The notes: a model not told the origin generated them from the sequence alone. Counted from the first letter of the stretch, positions 17,787 through 28,371 are shown. The stretch is DNA of 64,000 bases from CAYFMP01 sp964344215 (GCA_964344215.1 CAYFMP010000012.1:1-64000), one strand, 5' to 3'. A program made the numbers and translations.

Positions 17787-18371
17787 TCAGTTCAGCGGGT
17801 AGCGGTCGAGCCACTCGTAGGCGCCGTATTTCTTCAAACACTTGCGGGCCTTCGTGTAGGGACGCAGCTTGCGGCACTTGGCACGGCTTTTCTTGACCTT
17901 GATGTAGGTCTCGATGGTCTCCGCCAATTGCAGATCGACGGGGGTCGGCTCGGCCGCCGCCGTGGCTACCCGCAGTGCCCGCTTCAGGGGTATCTTCTTC
18001 TTGGCGAACTGGCACGAAGTCAGGTGGTAATCTTTGCCGCGCCACCTCAGCGACTCGTAGAGCGTCTTGCCGCGCCATTTACCGGCAGCGCTGCCTTGCT
18101 TGCCGGCGCGGGTTTTGACGGCGGCGGCGGTCTTGCGCAGGAAGTCGCCATAGGCGGCGATCTTCTTCTTGTCCTTGTCGCCGTCGGCCGGGGTTTCGAT
18201 CTCCGCCTCCGCAAGCTTCGCCTTGAAGGCCGACAGGCCGTTGCCCAATTCCTGGTCGCACAACGCCTTGGTGAAGATGGCCGGCGGCCGCCAGGTTTCG
18301 ACGTCGGCCCGGGCCAATCCGGCGCCGGTGGCGACGGCGGCGGTCAGAACGATCGAGAAGAGGCGGCGCAT
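17787..18371 (-). CDS. Lys-rich secreted protein, function unknown
   Basis: This 194-aa protein has a clear signal peptide (MRRLFSIVLTAAVATGAGLA, cleavage near ARA-DV) and therefore acts in the periplasm or outside the cell. The mature part is very basic, with KKK runs and four Cys spread over its length, which could pair in the oxidising periplasm. I do not recognise a family. It converges on the porin gene and is divergent from the MEMO-AMMECR1 gene, with about 90 bases between the starts. Confidence 0.65.
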   Translation of the reverse strand: MRRLFSIVLTAAVATGAGLARADVETWRPPAIFTKALCDQELGNGLSAFKAKLAEAEIETPADGDKDKKKIAAYGDFLRKTAAAVKTRAGKQGSAAGKWRGKTLYESLRWRGKDYHLTSCQFAKKKIPLKRALRVATAAAEPTPVDLQLAETIETYIKVKKSRAKCRKLRPYTKARKCLKKYGAYEWLDRYPLN

Positions 18372-18410
18372 GGCCCGAGTATAACGTAACGCAGCGACCC
18401 GCGCGCCCCT

Positions 18411-18438
18411 TTGTCTCCGGCCGTTATCCGGTTAAAAT
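18411..18438 (+). promoter_or_regulatory. Predicted sigma70-type promoter for the MEMO-AMMECR1 gene
   Basis: TTGTCT at 18411-18416 and TAAAAT at 18433-18438 are separated by 16 bases. They lie 26 bases before the ATG at 18465, in the gap shared with the divergent secreted-protein gene. This is a pattern match only. Confidence 0.4.
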
Positions 18439-18464
18439 GGAATGGTTAAAGGGACATCGTCAGC

Positions 18465-20060
18465 ATGACCGCCATACGCCAGGCCGCCGTTGCCGGCCAG
18501 TTCTATCCGGGATCCGAGAGTGAACTAAGTGCCGCAGTCGCGCACTACCTCGGCGACACCGACAAGGGCGACGGTCGGGTGCCGAAGGCGCTGATCGCGC
18601 CGCACGCCGGGTTCGTCTATTCCGGCCCGGTCGCCGCCACCGCCTACGCCCGTCTCGGACCGGCGCGCGACACCATCAGACGCGTCGTCCTGCTGGGGCC
18701 GTGCCACCGGGTCGCCGTTCGCGGGCTGGCCTTGAGCGGTGCCGACGCCTTTGCGACGCCGCTCGGCGAGGTCCCGTTGGACAAGGAGGCCATGGACGCC
18801 GTCGCCGGCATGGCCCGGGTCGAGGTCTTCGAGGCGACCCACGAACTCGAACATAGCCTCGAGGTCCACCTGCCGTTCCTGCAGGCGGTGCTCGACGACT
18901 TCCGTTTGGTTCCCATTGTCGTCGGCGAGGCGACGCCGGGCGAGGTGGCCGAGGTCCTGGAAGCGCTTTGGGGCGGACGGGAAACCCTGATCGTCGTCAG
19001 TTCCGACCTTAGCCATTACCTGGATTACGACAGCGCCCGGCGCATCGACCGCCAGACCTGCCAGGCCATCGAGGCGCTCGATGCCGCCGCCATCCCAGAC
19101 CACGGCGCCTGCGGCCGCTTTCCTGTCGGCGGCCTGCTGGAAACGGCGAAGCGCCGCGGCATGACCGTCGAGACGCTCGATCTCAGGAACTCCGGCGACA
19201 CCGCCGGCTCCAAGGACCGGGTCGTCGGCTACGGGTCGTGGGCGTTCATGGAGAAACCGCCCGAGTCGGCGGCGAAGAGCCCGGAGCAGAACAGACAGAA
19301 AGGCACTGCCACCGTCACCTGGAACCGCAGCATCACTCGCAAGGCGCAACCCGAAGGCGAACAGCCCTCGGCCGCGCCGGCAACGCCGCCACCCATTCCT
19401 TCCGAAGCGGCGCTCGCCACCGAACGGAACAACGAGGATTCGTTTGCCGACGCCACCCAGGCGCTGCTGGACCGGCACGGCGCCACCCTAGTGTTGATTG
19501 CCGCCGCGTCGATCGATCATGGCCTCGTACACGGCGAGCCGTTGCCGGTCAACGCCGCCGACCACGCCGCCGAGTTGCAGACGCCGGGCGCCAGCTTCGT
19601 CACCCTCAAGCGCGACAATGCCTTGCGCGGCTGCATCGGCACTTCGGAGGCGCGGCGGCCGTTGATCGAGGACATCGCCGACAACGCCTTCAGGGCCGCC
19701 TTCAAGGACCCCCGGTTTCCGCCGCTGACGGCCGACTACCGCGACGGCCTGACGCTGTCGATCTCGGTGCTGAGTCGGCAATCGCCGATGGCGTTCGCCG
19801 GCCAGGACGAGTTTCTCGAACAGCTTCGCCCCGGCACCGACGGCCTGGTCATCGAGGACGGCAAACACCGGGCGCTGTTCCTGCCGTCGGTGTGGGCGCA
19901 ATTGGCCGAACCGTCCGACTTCGTCTCACGCCTCAAGGTCAAGGCGGGACTGGGCGCCGATCATTGGTCGGACGCCTTCAAGGCGTGGCGATTCGTAACC
20001 CGGGAGGTATCGTCGGCCGACGTCGCCGACCCCGGCGCCATCTGGAACATGCCGGCCTGA
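18465..20060 (+). CDS. Fused MEMO1-family (AmrB) and AMMECR1-domain (AmrA) protein
   Basis: This 531-aa protein joins two families. Residues about 1-262 are MEMO-like: QFYPGSESEL, PHAGFVYSGP, the histidine segment ATHELEHSLEVHLPFLQ and SSDLSHYLDYDSAR resemble an extradiol-dioxygenase-type metal pocket. A polar, Pro/Ala-rich linker spans about 265-320. Residues about 320-531 are AMMECR1, with ASFVTLKRDNALRGCIGT and AFKDPRFPPL. The two are usually separate neighbours of the radical SAM gene amrS, which here lies 4.5 kb away on the other strand. The fusion is in one uninterrupted frame. Confidence 0.88.
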   Translation: MTAIRQAAVAGQFYPGSESELSAAVAHYLGDTDKGDGRVPKALIAPHAGFVYSGPVAATAYARLGPARDTIRRVVLLGPCHRVAVRGLALSGADAFATPLGEVPLDKEAMDAVAGMARVEVFEATHELEHSLEVHLPFLQAVLDDFRLVPIVVGEATPGEVAEVLEALWGGRETLIVVSSDLSHYLDYDSARRIDRQTCQAIEALDAAAIPDHGACGRFPVGGLLETAKRRGMTVETLDLRNSGDTAGSKDRVVGYGSWAFMEKPPESAAKSPEQNRQKGTATVTWNRSITRKAQPEGEQPSAAPATPPPIPSEAALATERNNEDSFADATQALLDRHGATLVLIAAASIDHGLVHGEPLPVNAADHAAELQTPGASFVTLKRDNALRGCIGTSEARRPLIEDIADNAFRAAFKDPRFPPLTADYRDGLTLSISVLSRQSPMAFAGQDEFLEQLRPGTDGLVIEDGKHRALFLPSVWAQLAEPSDFVSRLKVKAGLGADHWSDAFKAWRFVTREVSSADVADPGAIWNMPA

Positions 20061-20103
20061 GTCCGGTCGGTGATCACGCAACCATCGTAAACGGAGATAC
20101 TCC

Positions 20104-20892
20104 TTGGTTCTGAACATCGGATTGGGGCTGCTCGAGCAGGTCGGCGAAATCGCCAAGCGAGCCGGCCACGAGATCATGAATGTCTACAAAACCGACTTCG
20201 CCGTCGAGGCCAAGGAGGACAGTTCGCCCGTCACCGACGCTGACAAGGCCGCCGAGGATTTGATCCTGCGGGCCATTCGCGAAGAAGTCACCGACAAGTT
20301 CCCCATCGTCAGCGAGGAGGCGGCGGCGGCCGGCGATATTCCGGTGGTCCGCGATTCGGCGTTTTGGCTGGTCGATCCGCTGGACGGCACCAAGGAATTC
20401 GTCAGCCGCAACGGCGAGTTTACCGTCAACATCGCGCTTATCGAGAACGGCCGACCGGTCCTCGGCGTCGTTCACGCGCCGGCCATCGGCGAAACCTACT
20501 GGGGGGCGTCGGCCGGCGCATTCGCGCAGAACGGCGACGAACCGGAGCGGCTGATCGCCTGTCGCGAAATCCCGGCCGATGGGTTGACCGCCGTCGTCAG
20601 CCGTTCGCACCGGACGCCTGAGATCGACAGTTACCTGGGAAACTTCGAGATCGCCGCCGAATCGAGTTCCGGCAGTTCGCTCAAGTTCTGCGTCGTCGCA
20701 GCCGGCCGGGCCGACATCTATCCGCGACTCGGCCGCACCATGGAGTGGGACACGGCGGCCGGCCACGCCGTCTTGCGGTTCGCCGGCGGTTCGGTCAAGA
20801 CTCTCGACGGCAACGACCTCGGCTATGGTAAGCGAGGCTTCGAAAACCCGCATTTCGTCGCCTGCGGGCCGGGCCTCGACCTGCCGGCGTGA
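20104..20892 (+). CDS. cysQ: 3'(2'),5'-bisphosphate nucleotidase / inositol monophosphatase family
   Basis: This 262-aa protein has the metal-binding motifs of the inositol-phosphatase superfamily: EDSSPVTDADKAAE, SEEA, DPLDGTKEF and, near the end, WDTAAGHAVLR. CysQ removes the 3'-phosphate of PAP(S) made during sulfate assimilation. The start is TTG 20104, eight bases after GGAGA; no in-frame ATG gives the full domain. Its stop overlaps the next start (GTGA), so the two are coupled. Assignment to cysQ rather than another inositol phosphatase is likely but not certain. Confidence 0.85.
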   Translation: MVLNIGLGLLEQVGEIAKRAGHEIMNVYKTDFAVEAKEDSSPVTDADKAAEDLILRAIREEVTDKFPIVSEEAAAAGDIPVVRDSAFWLVDPLDGTKEFVSRNGEFTVNIALIENGRPVLGVVHAPAIGETYWGASAGAFAQNGDEPERLIACREIPADGLTAVVSRSHRTPEIDSYLGNFEIAAESSSGSSLKFCVVAAGRADIYPRLGRTMEWDTAAGHAVLRFAGGSVKTLDGNDLGYGKRGFENPHFVACGPGLDLPA

Positions 20893-21869
20893 GCGCAAAC
20901 ATCGACAATCCGGCCGAGATTGCCGCCGCCGATGTCGCCAACATCGAGCGCGCCGCCGCCGTGCTCCAGCACGGCGGCCTGGTCGCCTTCCCGACCGAGA
21001 CCGTCTACGGCCTCGGCGCCGACGCCACCGACGATCGCGCTGTCGCCGCCGTTTTCGCCGCCAAGGACCGGCCCCGATTCAATCCGATGATCGTCCACGT
21101 CGCCGACACGGTGGCGGCCCGACGCATCGGCCGATTCAACGACCGGGCGGAGGCATTGGCGGCGCGCTTCTGGCCCGGCGCCCTGACCATGGTGCTGCCG
21201 CGGACGACCGATTGTCCGGTTTCAAGGCTGGTCAGCGCCGGTTTGGAGACGGTGGCGGTGCGGGTGCCCGATCACGCCGTCGCCGCCGCTCTGCTGGCCG
21301 CCGCCGGCTGCCCGATCGCGGCGCCCAGCGCCAACCGCTCCGGCGCCATCAGCCCGACTACCGCCGAGCACGTGCGGACCTCGCTGCCGGGTCCCGAGGG
21401 AGGCGGCCCTACGCTCATCCTCGACGGCGGCCGCTGCCCGGTCGGTCTCGAATCGGCGGTCGTCGACTTGAGCGAACAGCGCCCCGCCCTGCTCCGACCG
21501 GGCGGTATCGCGGTCGAAGACCTGGAGACGGTGGTCGGTCCGCTGGACAACCCTACCCAAACGGCTGGCGCGCTGAAGTCGCCGGGCCTGTTGGAGCGCC
21601 ACTACGCGCCCGACACGCCGTTGCGGCTGGGCGCGGCCGAGGCGAGGCCCGGCGAAGCGCTGCTCGGCTTCGGCACGGGAGCGCCGGGTGCCACCCTCAA
21701 CCTGAGTCGGAGCGGCGACCTCGCCGAGGCGGCCGCCAACCTGTTCGCCATGCTGCACGACCTTGATCGGCAGGGTCACGCCGCCATCGCCGTCATGCCG
21801 GTCCCCGACGCAGGCTTGGGCCGCGCCATCAACGACCGGCTGCGTCGCGCCGCGACGGCTTCAGAGTAG
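20889..21869 (+). CDS. L-threonylcarbamoyladenylate synthase (Sua5/YrdC family)
   Basis: This 326-aa enzyme makes threonylcarbamoyl-AMP for the t6A modification of tRNA. The YrdC domain begins with GGLVAFPTETVYGLGADA near residue 29 and contains the CPIAAPSANRSG segment. A C-terminal Sua5 domain follows HYAPDTPLRL, so this is the long Sua5 form rather than short TsaC. The GTG start overlaps the cysQ stop by four bases. Its 3' end overlaps the convergent TauE gene by nine bases. Confidence 0.93.
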   Translation: MSANIDNPAEIAAADVANIERAAAVLQHGGLVAFPTETVYGLGADATDDRAVAAVFAAKDRPRFNPMIVHVADTVAARRIGRFNDRAEALAARFWPGALTMVLPRTTDCPVSRLVSAGLETVAVRVPDHAVAAALLAAAGCPIAAPSANRSGAISPTTAEHVRTSLPGPEGGGPTLILDGGRCPVGLESAVVDLSEQRPALLRPGGIAVEDLETVVGPLDNPTQTAGALKSPGLLERHYAPDTPLRLGAAEARPGEALLGFGTGAPGATLNLSRSGDLAEAAANLFAMLHDLDRQGHAAIAVMPVPDAGLGRAINDRLRRAATASE

Positions 21870-22616
21870 ACCCGCGACCCCGTCCCACAGCAGCTTGACG
21901 CCGGTCATCAGCACCATGGCGTAGCAGACCCGGTAGAACAGTTCCTGCGACACCCTCGATTGCAGCCAGACGCCGAGCCCGACGCCGGCCGGCACCAACG
22001 GCAGCAGCACAAGCGACGTCGTCAGGTTGACCGGTTGGAACTGGCCGAGCCAGGCGTACGGGAAGAGCTTGATGTAGTTGATGCAGATGAAGAAGACGGC
22101 GGACGTGCCGACAAAGATCCGCTTGTCGAGTTGCTGCGGCAACAGATAGACGCTCAACGGCGGGCCGCCGGCATGCGCCACGAAGCTGGTGAACCCGGAC
22201 ACCGCGCCCCATAGCCCGCCCCACAGGCGGGCCGGACCGTGCGTGCCGGCCCTGACGCGCAGGCTCAAATAGTGGTCGAGGGCGAAGACGACGGCGACGC
22301 CGCCGACCAACAGCTTGACGTGGGAGGATTCCAGGTACCGGAAGCTGGCGGTGCCGACGGCGATGCCGATCAGCGCCGCCGGCACCAGGATGGCGACGTG
22401 GCGGCGGTCCCAGGCGCGCCGGTAAGCCCACACCGTGAAGATGTCCATGGCGCACAGGATCGGCAGCATGACGGCGGCCGCCTGTACCGGCGGAATGACC
22501 AGGGCCATCAACGGTACCGCGACGACTCCCATGCCGCCGCCGAAGCCACCCTTGGAGACACCGGCGATCACGACGGCGGGAAAGGCGAAGACGTAGAACC
22601 AGGGGTCGGCGATCAC
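21861..22616 (-). CDS. Sulfite exporter TauE/SafE family protein
   Basis: This 251-aa membrane protein has about eight helices and the family's two Gly-rich repeats: GVSKGGFGGGMG near residue 18 and FVAHAGGPPLSVYLLPQ near residue 135. The family exports sulfite, sulfoacetate or other organosulfur anions. GTG 22616 is chosen because no in-frame ATG precedes the first helix; nearby upstream ATGs are out of frame. Proximity to cysQ is suggestive of sulfur metabolism but they are on opposite strands. Confidence 0.85.
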   Translation of the reverse strand: MIADPWFYVFAFPAVVIAGVSKGGFGGGMGVVAVPLMALVIPPVQAAAVMLPILCAMDIFTVWAYRRAWDRRHVAILVPAALIGIAVGTASFRYLESSHVKLLVGGVAVVFALDHYLSLRVRAGTHGPARLWGGLWGAVSGFTSFVAHAGGPPLSVYLLPQQLDKRIFVGTSAVFFICINYIKLFPYAWLGQFQPVNLTTSLVLLPLVPAGVGLGVWLQSRVSQELFYRVCYAMVLMTGVKLLWDGVAGLL

Positions 22617-22728
22617 GGGCGGGACTTGGTCAATCGTATCTTCATGGCGACGGACCCTAGCATGCGATAGCCGGAATGGCCTTCGTTTTTGTTGCGATGA
22701 AGGCCCACGCCGCTCAATATCCCCTGCC

Positions 22729-24135
<1,407 letters not shown>

Positions 24136-24164
24136 TTTCACGCCAGACACGGGGAGCGACTCGA

Positions 24165-25142
24165 ATGGTCAAACGAACCGAGTTCAACCAACCGCTCAGC
24201 GGCATGGTGACGCCGCGCTTCGGCGGCATGCCGACCTTCATGCGTCTGCCCTACACCGATGACCCCACCGGCATCGATGTCGCGTTGATCGGCGTGCCGT
24301 GGGACGGCGGCACCACCAACCGGGCCGGCGCCCGCCACGGGCCGCGCGAGATTCGCAACCAGTCGAGCTTCATGCGCCGTCACCACCCAGTCACCAAGAT
24401 CTCGCCCTATGAGCTTTGCAATGTCGCCGACCTCGGCGATGCCAGCGTCAATCCGATCGACCTGGTGAATACGCTGGAACGCGTCGAGGAGTTCTTCGGC
24501 CGCATCCACGCTTCCGGCGCGCTGCCGCTGACGGCCGGCGGCGACCACCTGATCACGCTGCCCATCTATCGGGCCATCGCCAAGCGGCGCCCCGTCGGCA
24601 TGGTCCATTTCGATGCGCATGTGGACACCAACGACAGTTATTTCGGCGACAACAAGTTTACCCACGGCACGCCGTTCCGGCGCGCCGTCGAAGAAGGCCT
24701 GCTGGACCCGAAGCGCACGGTGCAAATCGGCATCCGCGGCTCGATCTATTCCGACGACGAATACGCCTTCTCGCTCGACTCGGGTATGCGGGTGATCACT
24801 ATCGACGAGTACTTCGAGATGGGGGTCGACGCGGTCATCGCCGAAGCCCGGCGTGTCGTCGGCGACGGCCCGACCTACGTCAGCTTCGACGTCGACGGCC
24901 TCGATCCGGTCTACGCGCCCGGCACCGGAACGCCGGAAATCGGCGGTTATTCGACCTATGAGGCGCAGAAGATGGTGCGCGGGCTGCGGGGCCTCGACCT
25001 GATCGGCGGCGATGTCGTCGAGGTGGCGCCGCCGTTCGATAACACCGGCAACACGGCACTGGTCGGCGCCACCTTCATGTTCGAGATTTTGTGCCTGCTG
25101 GCCGACACCGTGGCCAGGCGCGGGGAAGGACGAGTTCTGTAA
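24165..25142 (+). CDS. speB: Agmatinase / ureohydrolase family protein
   Basis: This 325-aa protein has all three ureohydrolase manganese motifs: GGDHLITLP, FDAHVDTND and SFDVDGLDPVYAPGTGTPE. Agmatinase hydrolyses agmatine to putrescine and urea. ATG 24165 follows GGGGAG at good spacing. Related ureohydrolases acting on guanidinobutyrate or guanidinopropionate look similar, so the substrate is a family-level guess. It sits directly downstream of the FAD dehydrogenase. Confidence 0.85.
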   Translation: MVKRTEFNQPLSGMVTPRFGGMPTFMRLPYTDDPTGIDVALIGVPWDGGTTNRAGARHGPREIRNQSSFMRRHHPVTKISPYELCNVADLGDASVNPIDLVNTLERVEEFFGRIHASGALPLTAGGDHLITLPIYRAIAKRRPVGMVHFDAHVDTNDSYFGDNKFTHGTPFRRAVEEGLLDPKRTVQIGIRGSIYSDDEYAFSLDSGMRVITIDEYFEMGVDAVIAEARRVVGDGPTYVSFDVDGLDPVYAPGTGTPEIGGYSTYEAQKMVRGLRGLDLIGGDVVEVAPPFDNTGNTALVGATFMFEILCLLADTVARRGEGRVL

Positions 25143-25248
25143 GCGCGCGCCGGCACACCGGCGTTACCACAGTTCGTTGTGCGTCGGAAGGAGTTATCTG
25201 TTAGGTTGTTCTCGTCCGCCGCGATCTTCGCCAACGGGGGAGAACAGG

Positions 25249-26583
25249 ATGACCCGAAAATTCGTCAGCCAGCGCACGTCGACGTTTTATAAGACATCGA
25301 ACGGCAGTGGCCGCCATTTCGTCCTGATTTTCGGCGACGAGGTGCAGACGACCGGGAATTCGACGAACGATCGCACACCGGTCACGTTTCGCGGGCGGTC
25401 GGGGTTCGTGAAGTCCTCGCACTTGGCCACTCGGCCCAGTCTGGAGGCGTATTTTCTGGATGTCGGGCAAGGCGATTCCACGTTCATCGTGACTCCGGAG
25501 CGCAGGAAAATCCTTATCGACGGCGGCAGGAATCTCCGTGCCCTCAGTTTCCTGGCCTGGAAATACAAGCTCGATGAGTCGGCGGCTTCGAAAGTAACGA
25601 TCGATCTCCTGGTCGTCAGCCATGCCGACGGCGACCATATCGACGGACTCGTGCCGATCGTCTCGCACCCGAAGATTCGGGTGAAGAAGGTCGCCCACAG
25701 CGGCATCGCCACCTATGCCGATTCGGCCATGGATACGCGGCTCGGCAACCGCGACTCCACAGGACGGTTTCTCATCACCCGGCACAACAAAATCGGCTCG
25801 CTGGGCGGCTCCCTCTCGGATTCCTTCGCCAAGTGGCGCACGGCGATAAAGAGCGAAGGGGCGGACTATTTCGCCGTCGATAGCAGGACGGGAATGTTGG
25901 ACGTCGGCGACCCGTCGGTTCGCCTCGAAGTCCTCGGTCCGAAACTGGTGCCACTCGGATCGTCAACAATGGGTTACCCGTGGTTCGATTCCGGGAGCAA
26001 GCACAGCCATACCATCAACGGCCATTCCGTCGTTCTGCGACTGGTCCATGGCGATGTTTCCATGCTGTTGTCCGGCGACCTCAACATCGAGGGCTCCGAA
26101 CACCTTCTCGGCGACCCGGGGATCAGAGCCAAGATGGACGCTCACGTCCTCAAGGCCCCTCACCATGGCAGTCACGAGTATACCCCGGAGTTCATCGAGG
26201 CCGTCAGCCCGCAGATCTCCGTCATCTCGTCCGGCGACGGCCCGGATCACGGCCACCCGCGGGCCAACTTCCTCGGCGGTGTCGGATTGGCTTCGCGCTC
26301 GGCCTCTCCGTTATTGTTCTCGACGGAGATCGCGGCAACCTTCCTGGAGACGGACGATCCCCTTCCTCCCGATGAAATGCCGCCGTTGGACAGTCTGGAT
26401 TTCTCCACGGCACCGGCCAATACGCTCGCCCGTCGGACCTTCAAGATGCGGCTTCCGGGGATGATCAACGTGCGAAGCGACGGCCGGTGTCTATACGCGG
26501 CCAGACGTGTCAACGCCGGTTACGGTTGGGAGTCCTATGGCCCGCTTGATCCGGCGCCGCGGCCTTCGGTATTCAACCCGTAG
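25249..26583 (+). CDS. ComEC/Rec2-like metallo-beta-lactamase-fold hydrolase, soluble
   Basis: This 444-aa protein has an N-terminal SH3-like stretch (residues about 10-60, including GRSGFVKSSHL). The metallo-beta-lactamase core then follows: YFLDVGQGDSTFI, the metal motif SHADGDHIDG (H125, D127, D129, H130), LLSGDLN and KAPHHGSHEY. These match the hydrolase domain of the competence protein ComEC. There is no membrane segment and no channel domain, so it is not a DNA-uptake channel. ATG 25249 follows GGGGGAGAA. The frame is open upstream but there overlaps speB. Confidence 0.8.
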   Translation: MTRKFVSQRTSTFYKTSNGSGRHFVLIFGDEVQTTGNSTNDRTPVTFRGRSGFVKSSHLATRPSLEAYFLDVGQGDSTFIVTPERRKILIDGGRNLRALSFLAWKYKLDESAASKVTIDLLVVSHADGDHIDGLVPIVSHPKIRVKKVAHSGIATYADSAMDTRLGNRDSTGRFLITRHNKIGSLGGSLSDSFAKWRTAIKSEGADYFAVDSRTGMLDVGDPSVRLEVLGPKLVPLGSSTMGYPWFDSGSKHSHTINGHSVVLRLVHGDVSMLLSGDLNIEGSEHLLGDPGIRAKMDAHVLKAPHHGSHEYTPEFIEAVSPQISVISSGDGPDHGHPRANFLGGVGLASRSASPLLFSTEIAATFLETDDPLPPDEMPPLDSLDFSTAPANTLARRTFKMRLPGMINVRSDGRCLYAARRVNAGYGWESYGPLDPAPRPSVFNP

Positions 26584-26605
26584 AGGGGATCGACAAGCTC
26601 GATGT

Positions 26606-27418
26606 CTAAGCCGGCGCGGCCACGAAAAGCTCGCGCCTGAGCAGCCCTTTTTCTAACGCCGCATACGTGTTCCTCCGGCGAGTCAGCGATGCCGCCGCAT
26701 CGTCTTCGCCGAATACGGCGGCAAGCTCGGCGGCGTGAGATTCTTCCTGGTCGCGCATCAGTTTCACCGACGCTGTGAACTCCGCCGTCAGGTCGCGGTG
26801 ATCGGCGATCTCCCAACCCGTCTGTTGCAGCATGGCCGGATACGGCGTTTTGGTGTCGACGAAAGGCGGTCCGCCGCAAACGGCCAGTTCATGGTCGTCC
26901 TTGGACAGCCCGGGCGTCACCAGGATGACCGAGAATACCATCGTACCGCCCGCCCCAATGACCCGCCGGCACGAGTCCAGGACCGCCTTTTTTTCGGCCA
27001 GGCAGCACAGAACGTCAGAATGGTCGACGGCGTCGAACCAGCCGTCGGCAAACGGCAGACGGGCGCCGTCGGCGACGGCGGCCCAGCAGCCACCCGACAG
27101 TCCGTCCGCTTCGGCCCGCCCGAGGGCGACGTCGAGGCCTTCGAACGGCAGATCGACCAGAGCGATGTCGCACCCCGTCTGCAGGGCCAGGAACAACCCC
27201 GGCCAACCCGACCCGGCGCCGACTTCGAGCAGCCGCCTGCCCGGCTTCAGCCCCAACAGGTCGGCGAGTTCGACGGCTTCGGCGCGGGTCGTCCAACTGG
27301 TGCCGCCGTAGTCGCAGCCGCAGACGGTACGTTCGATCCGCTTGATTGGATCGGTCTCGGCGGCCCGATAGCGTTTCGAGAAACGCTCGAAGGCGGCCTG
27401 TTCGTCGGCTGTTCTCAA
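26606..27418 (-). CDS. Class I SAM-dependent methyltransferase
   Basis: This 270-aa protein has the SAM-binding motif I LLEVGAGSGWPGLFLA near residue 60, an acidic motif II (IALVDLPFEG), and a motif-IV-like region FDAVDHSDVLCCLAEKK. The substrate cannot be inferred. It converges on the ComEC-like gene, with 22 bases between the stops, and follows the DUF1989 gene on the same strand at a 30-base gap. Confidence 0.85.
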   Translation of the reverse strand: MRTADEQAAFERFSKRYRAAETDPIKRIERTVCGCDYGGTSWTTRAEAVELADLLGLKPGRRLLEVGAGSGWPGLFLALQTGCDIALVDLPFEGLDVALGRAEADGLSGGCWAAVADGARLPFADGWFDAVDHSDVLCCLAEKKAVLDSCRRVIGAGGTMVFSVILVTPGLSKDDHELAVCGGPPFVDTKTPYPAMLQQTGWEIADHRDLTAEFTASVKLMRDQEESHAAELAAVFGEDDAAASLTRRRNTYAALEKGLLRRELFVAAPA

Positions 27419-27448
27419 TGGTCCGAACCTTCGATCCGCGGCACCGCC

Positions 27449-28045
27449 CTAGTCGACCTCAAAATGGGCCGCGGTCGGCTTGCCGAGCACGCCGTTGACC
27501 GGCAGCAGGTCCTGCGGACAGGCCGAAAAGGCGATCACCAGGTCGATCTCGGTGCGCAGCGTGACGCTATCGCCGGGTTTCGAGTCGGGTGCCTCGAAAC
27601 TCAAGCCGCCGTTGCCGGTCCACGGGATGTTCATGAAGAGATTCAAGGGTGCCGGCGTGCACGGCGATTGTAGCCCTAGTTCCTGCAAGGCGGCAGCCAG
27701 GTTGTCGGTGCAGTTGTCGTGATACTCGGTACAGCCCAAAAGCTTGTAGCGGTGAGAGTCGCAGGCCGCCAGCAGGGTGTCGTGGACGCCCGGCGAGGTG
27801 TCCTCGGTGATGGTCAGGATCGGCCGGCGGTTGTTGGTATAGAGCGCGTCGCCGACCTCGGGCACCAGCTTCAGCAGAGTCGCCCGGGTTGCCTCCATCG
27901 ACATGAACTCGCCCATGTCGCCATCGCAAAAGGCCCAGGTGTCGACGACCTGCTGGCCGTGGGTATTGATCACCCGCACCGAACGACCGGCCGGTACCGT
28001 GGCCGCCTTGCCGCTGCGGGCCGGGATTTCGATCAAATCGCTCAT
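27449..28045 (-). CDS. DUF1989 / urea carboxylase-associated family protein
   Basis: This 198-aa protein has the DUF1989 pattern: PARSGKAATVPAGRSVRVIN at the N-terminus, VVDTWAF, TNNRRPILTITED, GCTEYHDNC and a Cys-containing end. Members accompany urea carboxylase and may be amidohydrolases or carbamoyl transfer helpers; biochemical evidence is limited. No urea carboxylase is nearby here. ATG 28045 overlaps the stop of the ArsC-like gene as ATGA, so the two are coupled. Confidence 0.85.
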   Translation of the reverse strand: MSDLIEIPARSGKAATVPAGRSVRVINTHGQQVVDTWAFCDGDMGEFMSMEATRATLLKLVPEVGDALYTNNRRPILTITEDTSPGVHDTLLAACDSHRYKLLGCTEYHDNCTDNLAAALQELGLQSPCTPAPLNLFMNIPWTGNGGLSFEAPDSKPGDSVTLRTEIDLVIAFSACPQDLLPVNGVLGKPTAAHFEVD

Positions 28046-28371
28046 GCTAGCAACGCCTCCTTCTCCGCCTCGCCGAAACCGACGATCACCTGGCCGCCAC
28101 GGACGAATACGGGGCGCTTGATCAGAGCCGGATGGGCCAGCATCAACTCGAGCGCGCCGCCGTCGTCCCCGGCCTTCGCCTGGTCGGCCTCGGACAGCCC
28201 CCGCCAAGTAGTGCCGCGACGGTTGAGCAGCCTATCACGGCCGACCGCGTCGAGCCACGCGTGCAGTGCCGCCGCCTCCAGACGGCCGGCCCGAACGTCG
28301 ACGAACGCGTGCTCGATGTTCCGGTCCCCGAGCCAGGCGCGAGCCTTACGGCAGGTGTCGCAATTGTTCAA
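28042..28371 (-). CDS. ArsC/Spx-like reductase, 5' end interrupted by an amber codon
   Basis: The open frame is 109 aa from TTG 28371. It has the thioredoxin-like CDTC redox pair, then RKARAWL, and the ArsC-family RGTTWRGL and LIKRPVF segments. The normal N-terminus is missing because, reading back in frame, codon 5 is TAG (28375-28377). An ATG at 28389 with an AAAGG site would give M-L-T-V-stop-G-L-N-N-C, where family members have Tyr at the stop. Either translation restarts at TTG, giving a loss of the first beta-strand, or the gene is inactive, or the base is a sequencing error. Arsenate reduction itself is not certain in this family. Confidence 0.75.
   Translation of the reverse strand: MNNCDTCRKARAWLGDRNIEHAFVDVRAGRLEAAALHAWLDAVGRDRLLNRRGTTWRGLSEADQAKAGDDGGALELMLAHPALIKRPVFVRGGQVIVGFGEAEKEALLA

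Noticed and set aside
25249..26583. A competence DNA-uptake channel (ComEC).
   Set aside because: Only the hydrolase domain is present; there are no membrane segments.
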